Source: Tahibacter sp042701255 (GTDB lineage: Bacteria > Pseudomonadota > Gammaproteobacteria > Xanthomonadales > Rhodanobacteraceae). From it: a stretch of 64,000 nucleotides of DNA. A program made the position numbers and the translations under genes. Below the pieces are notes generated by a model. It was not told the DNA's origin, did no database searches, and was given only the letters and a program-made list of their open reading frames with translations. Location: assembly GCF_042701255.1 (NCBI RefSeq), contig NZ_CP170554.1, forward strand, positions 496,001-560,000. Reading direction: 5' to 3'. Of this stretch, positions 8,700 to 16,850 are shown in pieces; the first letter of the stretch is position 1, and every line of letters starts with the position of its first letter.

Positions 8700-9332
8700 C
8701 TAGCCCGGCGCTTCGATCCCGTGCAGCAGCAGATCCAACCATTGCCGCTGCAGTTCGGGGCGCGTCGCGAGCGAACCGGCCACCATCAATTTCTCGTTCA
8801 AACGCTCGGTCTGGAAACCGAACAGGTTGAGCGACAGCACCACTTTGGCCACCAGGGCCGGACTGATGCCTTCGCGCAACTTGTCCGCTACCTCACTCAG
8901 CAGTCCGACGATCCGGTCGAAGTTGCGCTGGATCAACGGAAACACCGGACTGCGTTCGAGCACGGTTGGCGACCCCGTCAGCTCGCGCAGGATCAGGCGT
9001 GTGCCGTAGGGCCGCTGATAGAGAAAGGCGTTGTGCCATTCCATCAGACGCCACAGGCGTCCCGCGAGATCCGGCTCCTTGAGTTCCAGCGCATCCAGCG
9101 ACCGTCCGAACGCATCGCAGGCATGGGCGAGCACACGCTCGTACAGTTCCTGCTTGGTCGCGAAGTGATGGAACACATTCGCCTTGCAAACCCCGGCGGC
9201 CAGAGCGACCTCGTTGATCGACACCCCGTCGAAGCCGCGTTCCGCAAACAGGACTTCGGCTTCGGCCAGGATCCGCGTCAACGCCGATTTCTCGGAAGTC
9301 TCGTACGCGGATGCCAGCAGGGTTGGGACCAC
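8700..9332 (-). CDS. TetR family transcriptional regulator
   Basis: 210 residues. The N-terminal helix-turn-helix at about 17-63 reads TRILAEAEVLFAERGFDG, then INEVALAAGV and NVFHHFATKQELYERVL, the TetR consensus. The rest is an all-helical ligand and dimerisation domain resembling TetR_C groups with unknown effectors. The only suitable start is the GTG at 9332. No strong ribosome-binding site is visible, and a palindromic operator sits 10-25 bases upstream of the start, so the regulator probably represses itself. No obvious target gene is adjacent. Confidence 0.85.
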   Translation of the reverse strand: MVPTLLASAYETSEKSALTRILAEAEVLFAERGFDGVSINEVALAAGVCKANVFHHFATKQELYERVLAHACDAFGRSLDALELKEPDLAGRLWRLMEWHNAFLYQRPYGTRLILRELTGSPTVLERSPVFPLIQRNFDRIVGLLSEVADKLREGISPALVAKVVLSLNLFGFQTERLNEKLMVAGSLATRPELQRQWLDLLLHGIEAPG

Positions 9333-9341
9333 AGGCGCTTA

Positions 9342-9357
9342 CTGACCGATCGGTTAG
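9342..9357. promoter_or_regulatory. TetR-type operator
   Basis: The perfect 10-base palindrome ACCGATCGGT is extended by CT and AG on the outside (CTGACCGATCGGTTAG), one mismatched pair overall. Sequences of the ACCGATCGGT type are frequent TetR-family operators. Its position immediately before the GTG start of the TetR gene points to autoregulation. Confidence 0.7.
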
Positions 9358-9360
9358 CGA

Positions 9361-9814
9361 TCATTATCCGTATGCATTTCACCTCGATGAATAGGACAAA
9401 AGTCGTATTACTTTGGACAGGGGCGACGCAAGGTTTTGAATCGAAACGCTGCGGCAGCGTTCGGAAACGTCAAATGCCGCAGTGCGACAAATATGGCCCT
9501 GGTCGCGCGCGGCGCGATGTTGCGAAAAATGCTCGCGGGTTCGGCGGGATCGCGGCATCGGTTGCCACCGCGACGCGGCGCGCAGATCGATGTCGACGAT
9601 GGTTGCCACGGCAAATATTGCCGACGGCGCCGGCATGCACTCGCTATCGTGTTGCGTTCACCGAACTCGCGTCGCGCCGTCAACGGTGATCACGATGTGC
9701 TCTGCATGATCCGGTCACGCCGAGCGACGCGTACACGTCGTCGCCTTCTTCGCCTTCGCTGTCATCGCGGAAAGCGCGATGCAGTCGCTCGCACGCCTCA
9801 CAGCCGCGCTGTCT
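9361..9814. other. Gene-free region with a 17-base palindrome
   Basis: About 450 bases without a credible gene. It contains an AT-richer stretch at 9361-9415 and an exact odd-length palindrome, AACGCTGC-G-GCAGCGTT, at 9445-9461 that could be a protein-binding site. Nothing else was recognised. Confidence 0.5.
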
Positions 9815-10384
9815 TCAGGCCGGCAGATCACCGCGACTGTCGACATCCCGCGCCAGCGCTTCGTTGGCGACGACGATGACCTCCTGCCGGCGCGCCTGCA
9901 GCACGGCGCGCGCGCCGCGATCGCCGTCGAGCGTGGCCGACTCCAGCCAGTCGCGTGGCAGCAGAGCCGGAACACCGACGGTGCCGGCATAGCCGCTCGC
10001 CGCCGCGCGTTGCGGTGACGCGAGCCAGGCCGACTGCAGCGCCTGCAGATGCGCTGCATCCAATGCGGGCTGGTCGCAGAGCACGACGAGCACGCCGGTG
10101 CAGGCCGCATCGAGCGCGGCGACACCGTGGCGCAGCGATGGTCCCATGCCGTGCTGCCAGTCCGGTGCGATCACGGCACGCAATGGCAGATCGGCGATGA
10201 CGGCAGCACAGCGCTCGGCTTCGTGGCCGAGCACGACGACGGTGTCGACCGGTTGCGTCGCGAGCACGGCAAGCGCGGCGCGGCGCAGCAGCGGCTCGCC
10301 GTCGATCGCGACGAGCTGCTTGGGAAAACCGAGCCGGCGCGATGCGCCCGCGGCCAGAATCACGGCGCCGTGGACGGCGTTCAT
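9815..10384 (-). CDS. MocA-like molybdenum cofactor cytidylyltransferase
   Basis: 189 residues from the ATG at 10384, the normal length for MocA-type NTP transferases. The N-terminal GAVILAAGASRRLGFPKQL is the NTP-binding loop with the catalytic lysine, and VVLCDQPAL is the metal-binding strand. In the family these enzymes add CMP to molybdopterin for xanthine-dehydrogenase-type enzymes. The gene lies 13 bases after xdhC on the same strand, which supports a role in maturing a molybdenum hydroxylase, although no hydroxylase subunits are in the window. Confidence 0.8.
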   Translation of the reverse strand: MNAVHGAVILAAGASRRLGFPKQLVAIDGEPLLRRAALAVLATQPVDTVVVLGHEAERCAAVIADLPLRAVIAPDWQHGMGPSLRHGVAALDAACTGVLVVLCDQPALDAAHLQALQSAWLASPQRAAASGYAGTVGVPALLPRDWLESATLDGDRGARAVLQARRQEVIVVANEALARDVDSRGDLPA

Positions 10385-10397
10385 GCGCCGCGGCGAT

Positions 10398-11360
10398 TCA
10401 TGTGCCGCTGCGGCTCTGCAGCGCGGCCATGATGGACAGCGCGATGGCCTCGGGGCCTTCGCCGCCGAGGCGCAGACCGACCGGCGCCTGCAGTCGCGGC
10501 AGCAGACGTGCGCGCAGATCCGCGTCGAGCTCGGCCAGCAGCGCATCGCGTCGCGCGATCGGCCCGAGCAGACCTACCCAGCCGATCTCGCCGGCCGCGG
10601 CGTGCCGCAGCGCGGCCAGATCGCGCGAGAAGTGATGACTCATGACCACGGCCGCGGCGAAACGCCGGGTTTCGAGCAGCGCCGGCACCTCGGCTGTATC
10701 GCGATGCAGCGCATCGGCACTGGTCAGCGCAGCATGCCAGCGCGCACGCGATTCGACGACCTCGACCGACCAGCCGAGCAGATGCGCGAGGCGCAGCAGC
10801 GGCATCGATTCGGGTCCGGCGCCGAGCAGCAGCAGGCGCTCTGGCGCACGCAGACTCAGCGACCAGCGTCCCGGCGCCGATGTGGCGCTGGCCGGCCATT
10901 GCCAGGACCCGGTGTCGTTCGCTGCCTCGCCGGCGCCGTCGGCCGACAGCGTGAGCTCAAGCCTTGCGGAGGTGTCGAGACGGCGCAGCGCCGCGAGCAG
11001 CGGTGAAGTTTCGTCGACCGGCATCAGCAGCAATTCCACGACGCCGCGACAGCCCGAGGCCGAACCGAACAGCAGGTCGTCGTCGCCGCGCGTGTCCATG
11101 CGCAGATGACGCGCGCGGCCTTCGCGCAGCACATCGGCTGCAGCGGCTTCGAGCTCCGCTTCGAGACAACCGCCCGACAGCCAGCCCACACGTGCGCCCT
11201 GCGCGGGCAGCACGATCAGTGCGCCGGGCTTGCGGTACGTGGAACCTTCGGTCGCGACGACGACCGCGAGCACGCAGCGCGGCAACGGCGAAGTCCGCAG
11301 CGCGCGCAGCACTGCGCGCAAGCCGCCGTCGTCTTGGACCGCACCGGTAATGTCGTTCAC
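10398..11360 (-). CDS. XdhC/CoxI family molybdenum-enzyme maturation protein
   Basis: 320 residues from a GTG at 11360, chosen because AGAGGA lies about 8 bases upstream and homology begins soon after; the frame is open further upstream. The N-terminal XdhC/CoxI domain contains GSTYRKPGALIVL and WLSGGCLEAE. A C-terminal Rossmann-like domain has LLLLGAGPESMPLL and the WVGLLGP motif. XdhC binds molybdenum cofactor, helps sulfurate it and inserts it into xanthine dehydrogenase. The gene is in an apparent two-gene operon with the mocA-like gene. Confidence 0.85.
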   Translation of the reverse strand: MNDITGAVQDDGGLRAVLRALRTSPLPRCVLAVVVATEGSTYRKPGALIVLPAQGARVGWLSGGCLEAELEAAAADVLREGRARHLRMDTRGDDDLLFGSASGCRGVVELLLMPVDETSPLLAALRRLDTSARLELTLSADGAGEAANDTGSWQWPASATSAPGRWSLSLRAPERLLLLGAGPESMPLLRLAHLLGWSVEVVESRARWHAALTSADALHRDTAEVPALLETRRFAAAVVMSHHFSRDLAALRHAAAGEIGWVGLLGPIARRDALLAELDADLRARLLPRLQAPVGLRLGGEGPEAIALSIMAALQSRSGT

Positions 11361-11457
11361 GTCGCCGTCCTCTGCCCTGCCCGCGCATTCTACGCAGGCC
11401 GGCCGCCGGTTCCGCGGCTGTCGCACAGCGCCGCGGCAGGCCGTGCCCGCGATGCGC

Positions 11458-12189
11458 TCAGTCCACCGTCGCGACGACGACGGGCCGCGCGTGGCCGAAC
11501 AGCGGCTGCGGCGGCGACGCGATGCGCGCCGCGGCGAAGCCGGCTGCACGCAGGCGGTCGAGAATGTCGCGGCCGTAGTCGCGCTGCACGAGCACGGTCG
11601 CGCCGCGGTAGCGGTCGGCGTGATAGGCCGGCGTCAGCAAAGGGACGCGGCGACCGTCCTGCCAGCCCATGCGCTCGACGGTCTGCGCACTGTCGTGCAG
11701 CGGCACGGTGAACACGAAGCGGCCGCCGGGCCGCAGCACGCGGCGCACTTCGCGAAAGCCCGCCGCGTCGTCCTCGACGTGTTCGAACACTTCGCTCGAC
11801 GTGCACAGGTCGAAGCTCGCCGCGGCAAACGTCAGGCGCTCGACGTTCTGGCACAGCACGCCGTCGCGCGATTCGCCGGGCATCACGCCGTCGAGCAGTT
11901 CGCTGGTCGTCAGCCGGGCACAGGCGCCACGCAGGAACGCGACCAGCGGCCCCTGCGCCGACATTTCGTAAGCGGCGGCTTGCCGCAACTGCGGCAGCTC
12001 GGCGCGGATCACCGCGACGAGTGACTGCGTCACCGCGCTCGCGCCGCAGCGCAGGCAGCGCACGCCGAGTTCATTGCGCGCGAGTCGCACCTGCCAGCCG
12101 AAACCGCAAACCGGACAGAGCCCGCGCGCGAGCGAGAACTCGGCAGGACGCAGGGTCTGCAGCAGTCGGACCAGGCGCGAAGCGGCCAT
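11458..12189 (-). CDS. SAM-dependent methyltransferase with N-terminal zinc ribbon
   Basis: 243 residues. The first 55 residues carry CPVCGF and CLRCG, a probable zinc ribbon. The rest resembles a type-11 methyltransferase: FDLCTSSEVFEHVEDD and the post-motif VLRPGGRFVFTVPL are clear, while the usual glycine-rich motif I is weak (SELLDGVMPG). A late FGHARPVVVA segment is found in sugar- or peptide-modifying relatives. Substrate unknown. It lies 97 bases upstream of xdhC on the same strand. Confidence 0.72.
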   Translation of the reverse strand: MAASRLVRLLQTLRPAEFSLARGLCPVCGFGWQVRLARNELGVRCLRCGASAVTQSLVAVIRAELPQLRQAAAYEMSAQGPLVAFLRGACARLTTSELLDGVMPGESRDGVLCQNVERLTFAAASFDLCTSSEVFEHVEDDAAGFREVRRVLRPGGRFVFTVPLHDSAQTVERMGWQDGRRVPLLTPAYHADRYRGATVLVQRDYGRDILDRLRAAGFAAARIASPPQPLFGHARPVVVATVD

Positions 12190-12480
12190 GCGGAAAGGGA
12201 AGCGTCAGGGCGCGGCAGTGTAGCGGCGCGCGCGACGGCCTGCATCGGCGACGGCGGGACGGCAACGTGAAGTGCGGCGGCGATATCGATGCGATGGCAT
12301 GCCGCCGGATCTGTCCGCGAACAGATGCGGAGCTGACGGCAGACGCCTCTCGCCACCCGCTCCGGTTTGTCGGCTTCGCGCCGACCCGACGCCATTCGCC
12401 GCAGCCCGCCTTGGTGGCCGCGAGCGCGACGTGTACAGAACCGGTGCGCACAGACTCGCGAGCGAACCGCCGCTTGCAGC

Positions 12481-14013
12481 TCACATCGACGTGGTCGTCA
12501 GCGGATGACGCGCGAGCCACTCGTCCAGCCGCGCCGCCGCGTCTCGCGGCAGGTGCAGACCGAGCTTGCTGCGCCGCCAGAGCAGATCCTCGGCGGTCTG
12601 CGCCCATTCCTCGCGGCGCAGGTAGTCGATTTCCGCGGCGAACAGCTGCGGCAGCACTTCTTCGCCGAGATCCTGCAGACGCCGCGCGTCGCCGAGCAGG
12701 CGCAGCGCGCGCGAACCGTAGGCGCGCGCATAGCGCTCGCGCAGCGGCGCCGGCAGCCATGCGCAGCGCTGCGCGAGCTGCTGCAGGAAATGCGCGAAAT
12801 CGGCGCCCGCGATGTCGCCGCCCGGCAGCGGCGCTGCACGCGTCCAGGCCGGTGCGGCATGGCACAGCGCGCCGCACAGCAGGTCGACGGCTTCCTCGGC
12901 GAGCCGGCGGAAGGTCGTGATCTTGCCGCCGTAGACCGACAGCAGCGGCGCGGCAGCAGCGTCGAGGTCGAGCAGATAGTCGCGCGTCGTCGCCGCCGGA
13001 TCCGTTGCATCGTCGTACAGCAGCGGCCTGACGCCGGCGTAGCTCCAGACCACGTCGGCAGCGCTGACCGGCTCGCGGAAATAGCGGTTCGCGAGACTGC
13101 AGAGATAGTCGATTTCCGCCGGCGAGATCCGTGCCGCCGTCGGATCGCCGGCGACGTCGACGTCGGTAGTGCCGATCAGGGTGAACGCGCCTTCGTACGG
13201 CAGCGCGAACACGATGCGGCGGTCCTCGCTTTGCAGCACGTAGGCCGTTTCCTGCCCCGACCGGCGCGGCACGACGATATGGCTGCCGCGCACGAGCCGC
13301 AGCGCATGCCGCGCCGGCTGCCGCGCGATCTGCTGCAGAAACGTAGCGACCCAGGGACCGGTCGCGTTGACCACGGCGCGTGCCCGCAGCGGCAGACGGT
13401 GGCCGTCAGCCATTTCGAGCTCGGCCGACCAGCCCTCGGCGTCGCGCTGCAGACGCGCGCAGCGCGTGCGCGTCAGCACGCTGGCGCCGTGCTCGGCCGC
13501 GTCCCTGGCCGCGGCGACGACGAGGCGCGCGTCGTCGCACCAGCCGTCGGAATACGCGAAGCCGCGCGTGAACTGCGGTTGCAGCACCGCATCGCCGGCG
13601 AGATCGACCACGGCCGATGCAGGCAGGCGACGGCGCCGCGCGAGGTGGTCGTAGAGCCAGAGTCCGAGGCGGATCATCCAGACCGGCCGCAGATGCGGCG
13701 CATGCGGCAACACGAAACGCAGCGGCCGGATCAGATGCGGCGCGGCTTCGATCAGCACTTCGCGCTCGCGCAGCGACTTGCGCACGAGACCGAACTCGTA
13801 GCGTTCGAGATAACGCAGCCCACCGTGGATCAGCTTGCTGCTGGCCGAGGACGTATGTGCGGCCAGATCATCCTGCTCGCAGAGCACGACACGCAGGCCG
13901 CGTCCGGCCGCGTCACGTGCGATGCCGGCGCCGTTGATGCCGCCGCCGACCACGAGCAGATCACAGTCGCCGGAACCGGCTTCATCGTCACGGGGAGATG
14001 CGCGCATCGTCAT
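12481..14013 (-). CDS. glpD: Aerobic glycerol-3-phosphate dehydrogenase
   Basis: 510 residues from the ATG at 14013; a GTG at 14031 and an ATG at 14007 are alternatives, with no strong ribosome-binding site to decide. The FAD-binding motif VVGGGINGAGIARDAAGRGL is at about residues 21-40. Further GlpD signatures are SSASSKLIHGGLRYLE, TDVDVAGDP, the YAGVRPLL loop and SVYGGKITTFRRLAEEAV. The enzyme oxidises glycerol-3-phosphate to dihydroxyacetone phosphate at the inner membrane and feeds electrons to quinone. No glpF, glpK or glpR is adjacent. Confidence 0.93.
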   Translation of the reverse strand: MTMRASPRDDEAGSGDCDLLVVGGGINGAGIARDAAGRGLRVVLCEQDDLAAHTSSASSKLIHGGLRYLERYEFGLVRKSLREREVLIEAAPHLIRPLRFVLPHAPHLRPVWMIRLGLWLYDHLARRRRLPASAVVDLAGDAVLQPQFTRGFAYSDGWCDDARLVVAAARDAAEHGASVLTRTRCARLQRDAEGWSAELEMADGHRLPLRARAVVNATGPWVATFLQQIARQPARHALRLVRGSHIVVPRRSGQETAYVLQSEDRRIVFALPYEGAFTLIGTTDVDVAGDPTAARISPAEIDYLCSLANRYFREPVSAADVVWSYAGVRPLLYDDATDPAATTRDYLLDLDAAAAPLLSVYGGKITTFRRLAEEAVDLLCGALCHAAPAWTRAAPLPGGDIAGADFAHFLQQLAQRCAWLPAPLRERYARAYGSRALRLLGDARRLQDLGEEVLPQLFAAEIDYLRREEWAQTAEDLLWRRSKLGLHLPRDAAARLDEWLARHPLTTTSM

Positions 14014-14122
14014 CGGACAGACCGTCGCCACGTTGCGGCCATGCTAGTGCGCGGCCCACGCAGCGGCCACCTCGACCGCCGCGGCAGACGCGTGCAGCGC
14101 TGCAACGACCAGCCCGGCTGCG

Positions 14123-14824
14123 TCAGCGCAACACCGGCAGTTGCCGTGCCAGGGTGATCGCCTCGGTCGAGATCGCGCAGCGCCAGGCCAGCACTTCGAC
14201 GCCCGCGGCGCGGGCTTCGTCGAGGCCGCGGGCGTAGGCCGCGTCGATCTCGCGCGCCGCGCGCACGGCCAGGGCGTCGCCGCGCTGCACGCAGAACAGC
14301 AGCACGGCGCGGGCGCCGGCGGCGGCGACACTCTGCAGTTCGCGCAGATGGCGCAGGCCGCGGTCGCTGACCGCGTCGGGGAAGATGCCGAGGCCGTATT
14401 CGTCGGCCGCGGTCACCGACTTGACCTCGACGTAGCAGTCGGCGCGGTCCGGCGCACTCAGCAGCAGATCGATGCGGCTGCCTTCGCTGCCGTAGCGCAC
14501 TTCGCGCCGGGCGGCGGCGTAGCCGGCCAGCGGTGCGATGCGGCCGGCGGCGATCGCTTCAGCGGCCAGCGCGTTGGCCCGGGCCGGATGCACGCCGACC
14601 AGAGTGTCGCCGAGCTCGGCCAGCTCCCAGGTCCAGGCGCAGCGGCCGGCGGCTGTCGGCCGCTCGCTGGCCCAGACGCGCAGACCCGGCATGGAATAGC
14701 CGAGCATGCGGCCAGTGTTGGGGCAGTGGGCCAGGATCTCGCGCCCGTCGTCGAGGCGGATGTCGGCGAGAAAACGCTGGCGGCGCGCGAGCAGAGTGCC
14801 GCGGTGCAATAGCGGGAAACGCAT
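14123..14824 (-). CDS. sfsA: SfsA, sugar fermentation stimulation protein
   Basis: 233 residues, the expected length. Signatures: AHCPNTGRMLGYSMPG near residue 32, DCYVEVKSVT, FPDAVSDRGLRHLREL and VLLFCVQRGDA. SfsA has an OB-fold followed by a restriction-endonuclease-like nuclease domain, and DCYVEVKSV carries the active-site pattern; its physiological role remains uncertain. The ATG at 14824 lies 57 bases from the divergent methyltransferase start at 14882. Confidence 0.92.
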   Translation of the reverse strand: MRFPLLHRGTLLARRQRFLADIRLDDGREILAHCPNTGRMLGYSMPGLRVWASERPTAAGRCAWTWELAELGDTLVGVHPARANALAAEAIAAGRIAPLAGYAAARREVRYGSEGSRIDLLLSAPDRADCYVEVKSVTAADEYGLGIFPDAVSDRGLRHLRELQSVAAAGARAVLLFCVQRGDALAVRAAREIDAAYARGLDEARAAGVEVLAWRCAISTEAITLARQLPVLR

Positions 14825-14881
14825 GGGCGGACCATGCCGCCCCGGGCCGGCCGGCGCAAGCGCGGCTGGTATCATGCCGCG

Positions 14882-16063
14882 ATGAAACCTTCCGCCTCCG
14901 CCAATCCCACCGTCCAGCTCAAGATCGAGCGCCGTTCCAACCATCCCTGGATCTTCCAGAAGATGGTGGAGAAACCCGCCGAACGGCCCAAGCCCGGCAG
15001 CGTCGTCGATATCTACGACCGCGACGGCACCTTCGCCGGCCGCGGCTTCTACAACGGCCATTCGCGCATCGCGCTGCGCGTGCTGACCCAGGACCCTGAA
15101 GAGGCCGTCGACGCGGGCTTCTTCGAACGCAAGATCGCCCAGGCCGTCGAATTGCGCCGCGAAGTGCTCAAGCTCGACGCGGTCACCGACGCCTACCGCG
15201 TGATCCATTCCGAAGGCGACGGCCTGTCCGGTCTCGTCGTCGACCGCTTCGCCGACACCCTCGTCATCGAATTCTTCTCGGCCGGCATGTTCCGCCAGCG
15301 CGATCTGATCCGGCGCTGCCTGCTCGAGCATTTCCCCGACAGCCAGGTCTATGCGTTCGCCGAAGAGCACGTGCAGAAGCAGGAGAGTTTCGACTGCTCC
15401 ACGCCGCCGACGCCGCGCCCGACCGTGATCGAGGAACACGGCGTCAAGTTCCATGCGGCGCCGGGCACCAAGCACAAGACCGGCTTCTTCGCCGACCAGC
15501 GCGACAACCGCCTGACCCTGGCCGGCTTCTGCCAGGACAAGCGCGTGCTCGACCTGTGCTGCAACTCGGGCGGCTTCGCGATCTACGCCAAGACCGTCGG
15601 CGGTGCCAAGGAAGTCGTCGGCGTGGACCTCGACGAGGAAATCCTCGAGGTCGCCGAATCGAATGCGCGGCTGAACAAGGTCAAGGTGCGCTTCGTCCAG
15701 GCCGACATCTTCCACTGGCTGCGCGACGTCGCCGCCGGCCGCGCCGAGAAGTTCGACGTGGTCGTGCTCGATCCGGCCAAGATGACGCGCGACCGCGAGC
15801 AGGTCATTCCGGCGCTGAAGAAATACCTCGACATGAACAAGCTCGCCCTCGGTGCGGTGCGCCCCGGCGGCATCTTCGTGACCTGCTCGTGTACCGGGCT
15901 CGTCAGTGAGGAGCAGTTCCTCGACATGCTGCGGCGCGCGGCGTTCTACGCCAACCGCACGGTGCAGGTGCTCAAGATCAGCGGCGCCGGCCCCGATCAT
16001 CCGTGGCAGGCGCACGTGCCGGAATCGCGCTATCTCAAGGCGGTGTTCTGCCGTGTGGATTGA
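14882..16063 (+). CDS. rlmI: RlmI-type 23S rRNA (cytosine-C5) methyltransferase
   Basis: 393 residues. It has an N-terminal PUA-like domain (about 1-80, with SNHPWIFQKMVE and GRGFYNGHSRIALRVL), the central EEHGVKFHAAPGTKHKTGFF segment, and a Rossmann methyltransferase fold with VLDLCCNSGGFAIYA (motif I), VVLDPAKMTRDR (motif IV) and FVTCSCTGL, whose cysteine is the likely catalytic residue. The order matches the RlmI/YccW family, which methylates 23S rRNA. A TATCAT element lies just upstream of the ATG. The assignment is firm at family level; the exact rRNA position is taken from the E. coli relative. Confidence 0.85.
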   Translation: MKPSASANPTVQLKIERRSNHPWIFQKMVEKPAERPKPGSVVDIYDRDGTFAGRGFYNGHSRIALRVLTQDPEEAVDAGFFERKIAQAVELRREVLKLDAVTDAYRVIHSEGDGLSGLVVDRFADTLVIEFFSAGMFRQRDLIRRCLLEHFPDSQVYAFAEEHVQKQESFDCSTPPTPRPTVIEEHGVKFHAAPGTKHKTGFFADQRDNRLTLAGFCQDKRVLDLCCNSGGFAIYAKTVGGAKEVVGVDLDEEILEVAESNARLNKVKVRFVQADIFHWLRDVAAGRAEKFDVVVLDPAKMTRDREQVIPALKKYLDMNKLALGAVRPGGIFVTCSCTGLVSEEQFLDMLRRAAFYANRTVQVLKISGAGPDHPWQAHVPESRYLKAVFCRVD

Positions 16064-16162
16064 GTTTCACGCCGGACGCGAAAAATTTTTTGCGCCGATG
16101 TGAGCCGCTCTCAGCCCCGGCTGCGAGTAGTTGAATACAAGGCGGCCATCGCCTTGCCAAGG

Positions 16163-16203
16163 CGCCACCGTAGGGTACCCCCTGAACCCTGCGGTGGCGT
16201 TTT
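16163..16203 (+). terminator. Intrinsic terminator after the rlmI-type gene
   Basis: CGCCACCGTAGGG (16163-16175) and CCCTGCGGTGGCG (16187-16199) pair over 13 positions with one G-T wobble, and TTTT follows at once. This is the nearest strong terminator downstream of the rRNA methyltransferase gene. Closer to its stop codon, a palindromic GAAAAATTTTTTGC lies at about 16080. Confidence 0.75.
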
Positions 16204-16279
16204 GGTATCTGCGTTTTGCAATTTCTCCGCGCTCGGCCATCGTGCCGAAGCCCGCCATCTGCCGAAAGCCATCACGCGC

Positions 16280-16317
16280 AAAACCGCGGCAATCACGAGG
16301 ATTGCCGCGGCGGTTTT
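16280..16317. terminator. Bidirectional terminator
   Basis: CCGCGGCAATC (16284-16294) pairs perfectly with GATTGCCGCGG (16300-16310) around ACGAG. AAAA precedes the stem and TTTT follows it, so it can act on either strand. It lies between the plus-strand methyltransferase gene and the end of a minus-strand gene at 16425. Confidence 0.7.
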
Positions 16318-16424
16318 CAGCGGGTGCCGGATGCCCGTCAGTTCCTGCATCCAGGCAGTGCCGCCGCAACGGCGAGCGCTGCCTCAGTCGCCAGGCCTCG
16401 ACCGTGAACGGCCCTCAGGCGGCG

Positions 16425-16766
16425 TCAGTCGAACATCCGCACCGAAGTGACGATGGTGCCGCTGTAGGGGATGCACTGGCCCGGATCGAACACGACCTGG
16501 ATCTTGCGTTTCGCCACGTAGGCGGCGAGCGCCAGGTTAATCATGGTCTTGAAAGCCGGGTGGCTGGACTGCACGGCGAAGGCCTCGTTGCCGGTCGCAC
16601 AGCCGGTCGGCACCGTATTGCCGGGCACGCGAAACGTGAAGACCTCGCCGACCCAGCCGTTCTCGAGATAGCTCGGCACGGCGGAGTCGGTCGCCTGCCA
16701 GGCGAAGCTCTGCGCGGAGAAGGCCATGGTGGCGGCGAGAACGAGGGATTTGATCAGGGTTTTCAT
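16425..16766 (-). CDS. Small exported protein, function unknown
   Basis: 113 residues. Residues 1-22 are a signal peptide (MKTLIKSLVLAATMAFSAQSFA). The mature part has two cysteines, in TGCATGNEAF and GQCIPYS, probably a disulfide, and a segment MINLALAAYVAKRKIQVVF. That spacing (Cys, Ala-Phe, a Met-Leu-Ala-Ala helix, Lys-x-Ile-x-Val strand, Cys) recalls a widespread class of small exported proteins of Vibrio and Pseudomonas with no known function. It is 84 bases downstream of the protease gene on the same strand and could be cotranscribed with it. Confidence 0.7.
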   Translation of the reverse strand: MKTLIKSLVLAATMAFSAQSFAWQATDSAVPSYLENGWVGEVFTFRVPGNTVPTGCATGNEAFAVQSSHPAFKTMINLALAAYVAKRKIQVVFDPGQCIPYSGTIVTSVRMFD

Positions 16767-16850
16767 GAAATGACTCCAGTAATGGATTTGAGTTGTATCG
16801 ACGGGTGAAACGACCTGCCGGCGGCGTGGTTTCGCCGGGGCGGCGGCGCG

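Noticed and set aside
8226..8830. Plus-strand open frames in the gene-free region
   Set aside because: Composition is that of chance frames, overlapping frames compete on both strands, and the G10 run is inside one of them.
16111..16350. A 79-residue minus-strand frame with a hydrophobic N-terminal part
   Set aside because: It lies across two terminator hairpins and has no ribosome-binding site; the hydrophobicity comes from the stem sequence.
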